Source: Desulfobacterales bacterium (GTDB taxonomy: Bacteria > Desulfobacterota > DSM-4660 > Desulfatiglandales > Desulfatiglandaceae). Taken from it: a DNA stretch of 9,265 bases. The position numbers and the translations under genes are program-made. Below, one piece after another: positions 6,994 through 9,265 of the stretch. The notes beneath the pieces were generated by a model. It worked only from the letters and a program-made list of their open reading frames with translations, made no database searches and was not told the DNA's origin. Position 1 is the first letter of the stretch. Each line of letters starts with the position of its first letter. The stretch covers positions 1-9,265 of the forward strand of contig JAKLQB010000320.1 of NCBI GenBank assembly GCA_022013615.1, given 5' to 3'.

Positions 6994-7022
6994 TCGAGTT
7001 TCCAGTATCAAGTATCAAGTTT
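6994..7022. repeat. Degenerate AGTATCA-type short repeats
   Basis: The stretch reads as successive variants of one unit: CGAGTTTC, CAGTATCA, AGTATCA, AGTTTC. It is similar in style to the CAGCATC and CCAATAC units found at 4952-5094 and 5597-5636. It lies in the gap between the FmdB-like gene and the end of the gmhA operon. Confidence 0.45.
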
Positions 7023-7093
7023 CTCATAGCTAATGCAACAGTATCTCAATAAAAACCATAGGGTTGTCTAATAGGAAAACATATCCAATAAAA

Positions 7094-8044
7094 TTATGCT
7101 TCTTTCAGGCCTTCTAAGACCGCCGCGGCCAGCAGGGGAAACATGATTTCGTGGTGACCCACGAGATTATAACCCTTGCCTCCATCCAGGGTAGGCCGGT
7201 GGACAACGTTGGTCATTGGTCGATAATGTCGAATAAAATCCATATTAACCGTGGTAAAGTCCCTTGCCTGGTATCCCAGATTCCTTACAAGGGTCAGGGC
7301 CTTAAGGAAAACTTCCGGCAGGATCACAGCAGACCCAAGATTAATGAAAACCCCCTCCTCCAATGTGGAAACAAGACGGGCGAATATGCGGAAGTCCAGG
7401 TGAGATGCCTTGCCGATGGATGCCCCATCCGCATTAGGATGAAAATGGATAATATCGGTTCCGATTGCCACATGAACCGTTACAGGAATATCGAGTTCGA
7501 AGGCCCTCGCCAGAAGGCTGTAACGGTTGTAAGGGAAGTTTTCCCTGATCAACATGGCACCTACCGATCTGCCAATACCAAGGCCCTGTTTTGCTCCCTC
7601 AGAAATAGCTGCATTAAGGAGCTTTCCTGTTTCTTCTGCCATGCCAAATTTGCCGGTTCCGATTTGTTCTGACACGTCTTCCGAGGTGCATCCAACCATG
7701 GCCACCTCCGCATCATGTATGATTCCTGCGCCATTCATGGCAATGCTACTGAGGATCCGGCGGTTCAGCAGGTCCAGAATAATCGGGTTAAGGCCAACCT
7801 TTATGGCATGGGCGCCCATGGCCAGGATAATTGTCTTGCCAGAGGCTGCAGCGCGTACAAATCGATCAACGATTTCAGTAAAATCATTTCCAGCAAGAAT
7901 CTTTGGCAACGATTCCAACCACCGGTTCATAGAACCCCCAGGCTGCCACGCATCGCCAAAATCATCGACGTTTACCTTGCTGGGCCTCTTTTTCAGGGGA
8001 TAGGATTTTACTTCATCCAACGATATGGGTGTCCATTTGGGCAT
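7094..8044 (-). CDS. Uncharacterised protein, possibly deoxyhypusine synthase-like fold
   Basis: The 316-aa soluble protein has no signal peptide or membrane segment. I do not recognise a named function. Conserved-looking blocks are GAHAIKVGLNPII (77-89), NGAGIIHD (104-111), GTSED-like GCTSED (118-123), GKFGMAEETG (131-140), IPVTVHVAIGTDIIHFHP (186-203), INLGSAVILPEVFLKAL (234-250) and HRPTLDGGKGYNLVGHHEI (282-300). By eye the order of several blocks follows deoxyhypusine synthase, and Lys248 falls where the DHS catalytic lysine sits, although the GGG before it is replaced by PEV. Bacteria lack eIF5A, so true DHS activity is unlikely. It starts 9 bp after gmhA; the gmhA TAG overlaps its AGGA ribosome site. 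This coupling points to a job near heptose or LPS synthesis, but that is inference only. Confidence 0.8.
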   Translation of the reverse strand: MPKWTPISLDEVKSYPLKKRPSKVNVDDFGDAWQPGGSMNRWLESLPKILAGNDFTEIVDRFVRAAASGKTIILAMGAHAIKVGLNPIILDLLNRRILSSIAMNGAGIIHDAEVAMVGCTSEDVSEQIGTGKFGMAEETGKLLNAAISEGAKQGLGIGRSVGAMLIRENFPYNRYSLLARAFELDIPVTVHVAIGTDIIHFHPNADGASIGKASHLDFRIFARLVSTLEEGVFINLGSAVILPEVFLKALTLVRNLGYQARDFTTVNMDFIRHYRPMTNVVHRPTLDGGKGYNLVGHHEIMFPLLAAAVLEGLKEA

Positions 8045-8053
8045 TATATAGTC

Positions 8054-8641
8054 CTATTCATCCGATAAATGCCTTTGGAAAAGTATGTAATCGACCAAAT
8101 GGCACAGGATATGACCAGCCATGATATGCGTCTCCTGGATCCTGGGGGTCGATTCAGTATTTGCCACAAGAGCTAAATCAACCAGATTCACAAGTTTTCC
8201 TTCGTCGCTACCCAGGAAGCCTGCCGTATATATTCCCTGGCTACGGGCATCATTCACTGCCGACAAGAGGTTTTTGGAATCTCCGCTCGTACTGATGACC
8301 AGGAGAATATCCCCTTCTATTCCCAGGGCTTTCACCTGCTTGGAAAAAATATCATTAAATGAGTAATCGTTTCCAATACTGGTTATGACCGAACTATCGG
8401 TAGTCAAGGCCAATGCGGGGAGGGGAGGGCGCTCAAAGGTGTATCGATTGACAAATTCAGCCGCAATATGCTGGGCATCAGCCGCGCTCCCACCGTTTCC
8501 AACTAACATCAATTTGCGGTCGCTGGTGAAGGCTGCGGCAGTCTTCTCGGCCAAAAGGATCAGTTTTGATATATTTTCCCTGACAAAGGTTTCCTTAACC
8601 TTCAAACTATCTGCAAGGATTTTTTTAATAATCTCTTCCAA
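8054..8641 (-). CDS. gmhA: Sedoheptulose-7-phosphate isomerase (SIS domain)
   Basis: GmhA isomerises sedoheptulose 7-phosphate to heptose 7-phosphate, the first step toward ADP-heptose for the LPS inner core. The 195-aa product has normal length. It contains GNGGSAADAQHIAAEF (49-63 region) with Ser52, His58 and Glu62, the phosphate loop STSGDS (117-122), and RIQETH with Gln169 and His177. His58, Glu62, Gln169 and His177 match the E. coli metal/active-site set with a constant offset of three. The start is a TTG at 8639-8641 directly after an in-frame TAA, with AGGGA 7 nt upstream; the next Met (45) would remove the first helix. It heads a two-gene operon. Related SIS proteins such as DiaA are less likely given these residues. 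Confidence 0.93.
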   Translation of the reverse strand: MEEIIKKILADSLKVKETFVRENISKLILLAEKTAAAFTSDRKLMLVGNGGSAADAQHIAAEFVNRYTFERPPLPALALTTDSSVITSIGNDYSFNDIFSKQVKALGIEGDILLVISTSGDSKNLLSAVNDARSQGIYTAGFLGSDEGKLVNLVDLALVANTESTPRIQETHIMAGHILCHLVDYILFQRHLSDE

Positions 8642-8673
8642 TTAGAATTCCCTAGTCAGCATTCATTATCTAA

Positions 8674-8702
8674 AAAATATAGCCTTTAGGACTGTTTGTC
8701 AA
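8674..8702 (-). promoter_or_regulatory. Promoter of the gmhA operon
   Basis: On the minus strand a perfect TTGACA (8702-8697) is followed by a 17-bp spacer and TATTTT (8679-8674); TATATT at 15-bp spacing is an alternative. Transcription would begin about 25-30 bp before the gmhA TTG start. Confidence 0.65.
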
Positions 8703-9006
8703 CAACCTCGCACTTTATGCGGGGCGGGAATGCCGATTGTGTGTAAGTGGCTGTTATTCCTGAGGAAACGTGAATTCAGTAAATAGTCGCAAAACATATT
8801 TTGCCTGAACCTATTGAGAACTTACATTTTTTTGTTGAAAACGCCCTTTTCATATGCTACATAGACAACAATTACGCGGTCATGCCAAGCTGTTAGTGTT
8901 ACCGAATACGTTTTTCATAGGATTTGTGGCCTTGCTGTTAAGGGAGGATGGGACAAATCTTTGGACAAAGTGTGAGGAAAAAAAGGGTTTAAATCTAAAA
9001 CAGGAT
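8703..9006. other. Divergent intergenic region between gmhA and the HU gene
   Basis: About 300 bp have no credible gene; the minus-strand frame at 8915-9244 is antisense to HU. The only promoter candidate for HU that I see is TTGAAA (8835-8840) with TACATA (8858-8863) at 17-bp spacing, which is weak. No RNA gene, sigma-54 site or strong repeat was recognised. Confidence 0.4.
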
Positions 9007-9020
9007 AAAAGGAGGTTATT

Positions 9021-9265
9021 ATGACAAAAAGTGATATAATTTCTGAGATTGCTAATAAAAGCAACCTAACCAAGGCCGATGCCGAAAAGGCTCTTAATTC
9101 ATTTGTTGAAATTACAAAGGACATCTTGAAGAAAGAAGGAAAACTTGCTCTGGCAGGATTCGGATCCTTTATTGTTTCCGAAAGGAAGGAAAGACAGGGC
9201 CGGAACCCCCAGACCGGAGAAACAATGACCATTAAAGCAAGCAAGACCGTAAGGTTCCGGGCTGG
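9021..9265 (+). CDS. HU-family DNA-binding protein, 3' end cut by window
   Basis: HU-type proteins are small nucleoid proteins that bind and bend DNA as dimers. The visible 81 residues start MTKSDIISEIANKS, continue through the helical dimerisation body, and reach the beta-arm signature GFGSF (46-50) and RNPQTGE (61-67). Pro63 is the residue expected to intercalate at the arm tip. About 10 residues are missing at the window end compared with the usual 90. A strong AAAAGGAGG ribosome site lies 5 nt before ATG 9021. IHF subunits share this fold, but the overall pattern looks more like HU. Confidence 0.95.
   Translation, partial: MTKSDIISEIANKSNLTKADAEKALNSFVEITKDILKKEGKLALAGFGSFIVSERKERQGRNPQTGETMTIKASKTVRFRA

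Noticed and set aside
7049..7068. Weak hairpin AACC/GGTT with a following T-rich run downstream of the gmhA operon
   Set aside because: A four-bp stem is too short to call a terminator.
7151..7672. 173-aa plus-strand open frame opposite the gene after gmhA
   Set aside because: It is a shadow frame: the minus-strand protein has coherent conserved blocks, an upstream ribosome site and operon context.
8925..8945. Possible sigma-54 promoter (TGGCC...) before the HU gene
   Set aside because: The -12 GC element is not at the required distance from the -24 GG.
8915..9244. 109-aa minus-strand open frame at the right end
   Set aside because: It is antisense to the HU gene and its leader, and HU is supported by motifs and a strong ribosome site.

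Overview
The window looks like a chromosomal stretch from a Gram-negative, probably anaerobic bacterium of the Desulfobacterota (old Deltaproteobacteria). This is inferred from three things: an ADP-heptose (LPS) gene and an exported protein, an FmdB-type zinc ribbon with a Ser/Cys-rich tail, and a GEMM-I cyclic dinucleotide riboswitch in gaps full of palindromic and heptamer repeats. No marker here fixes the genus.

Left part (1-1414): a sigma-70-like promoter (TTGACA, 17 bp, TAAAAT) starts a leader holding a GEMM-I riboswitch. An 11-bp hairpin with a U-rich tail follows, and then a stand-alone malonyl/acyl-CoA:ACP acyltransferase (FabD-like). The base matching Vc2 G20 is A, the variant linked to 3',3'-cGAMP sensing in Geobacter. 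The acyltransferase is monocistronic and ends 11 bp from the convergent uvrB gene.

Centre-left (1426-4861, minus strand): cysS and uvrB form an operon with an 8-bp overlap, served by a TTGACA-type promoter upstream of cysS.

Middle (4862-5688): about 830 bp without a gene, holding three inverted-repeat elements of different sequence. These are a 143-bp hairpin, a C-rich palindrome cluster, and a 284-bp MITE-like element whose arms contain CCCAATA heptamers. It leads into a plus-strand gene for a small secreted TPR protein (5689-6198), which sits between the minus-strand ispF and cysS.

Right part (6206-8641, minus strand): an FmdB-family gene followed by ispF (MEP isoprenoid pathway), then a gmhA operon. 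In that operon gmhA (sedoheptulose-7-phosphate isomerase) is followed 9 bp later by an uncharacterised protein that I align by eye with the deoxyhypusine-synthase fold. A divergent HU-family gene begins at 9021 and is cut by the window end.

Most genes are housekeeping. The least ordinary items are the A-type GEMM riboswitch in front of an acyltransferase, the DHS-like partner of gmhA, and the layered repeats around the TPR gene.
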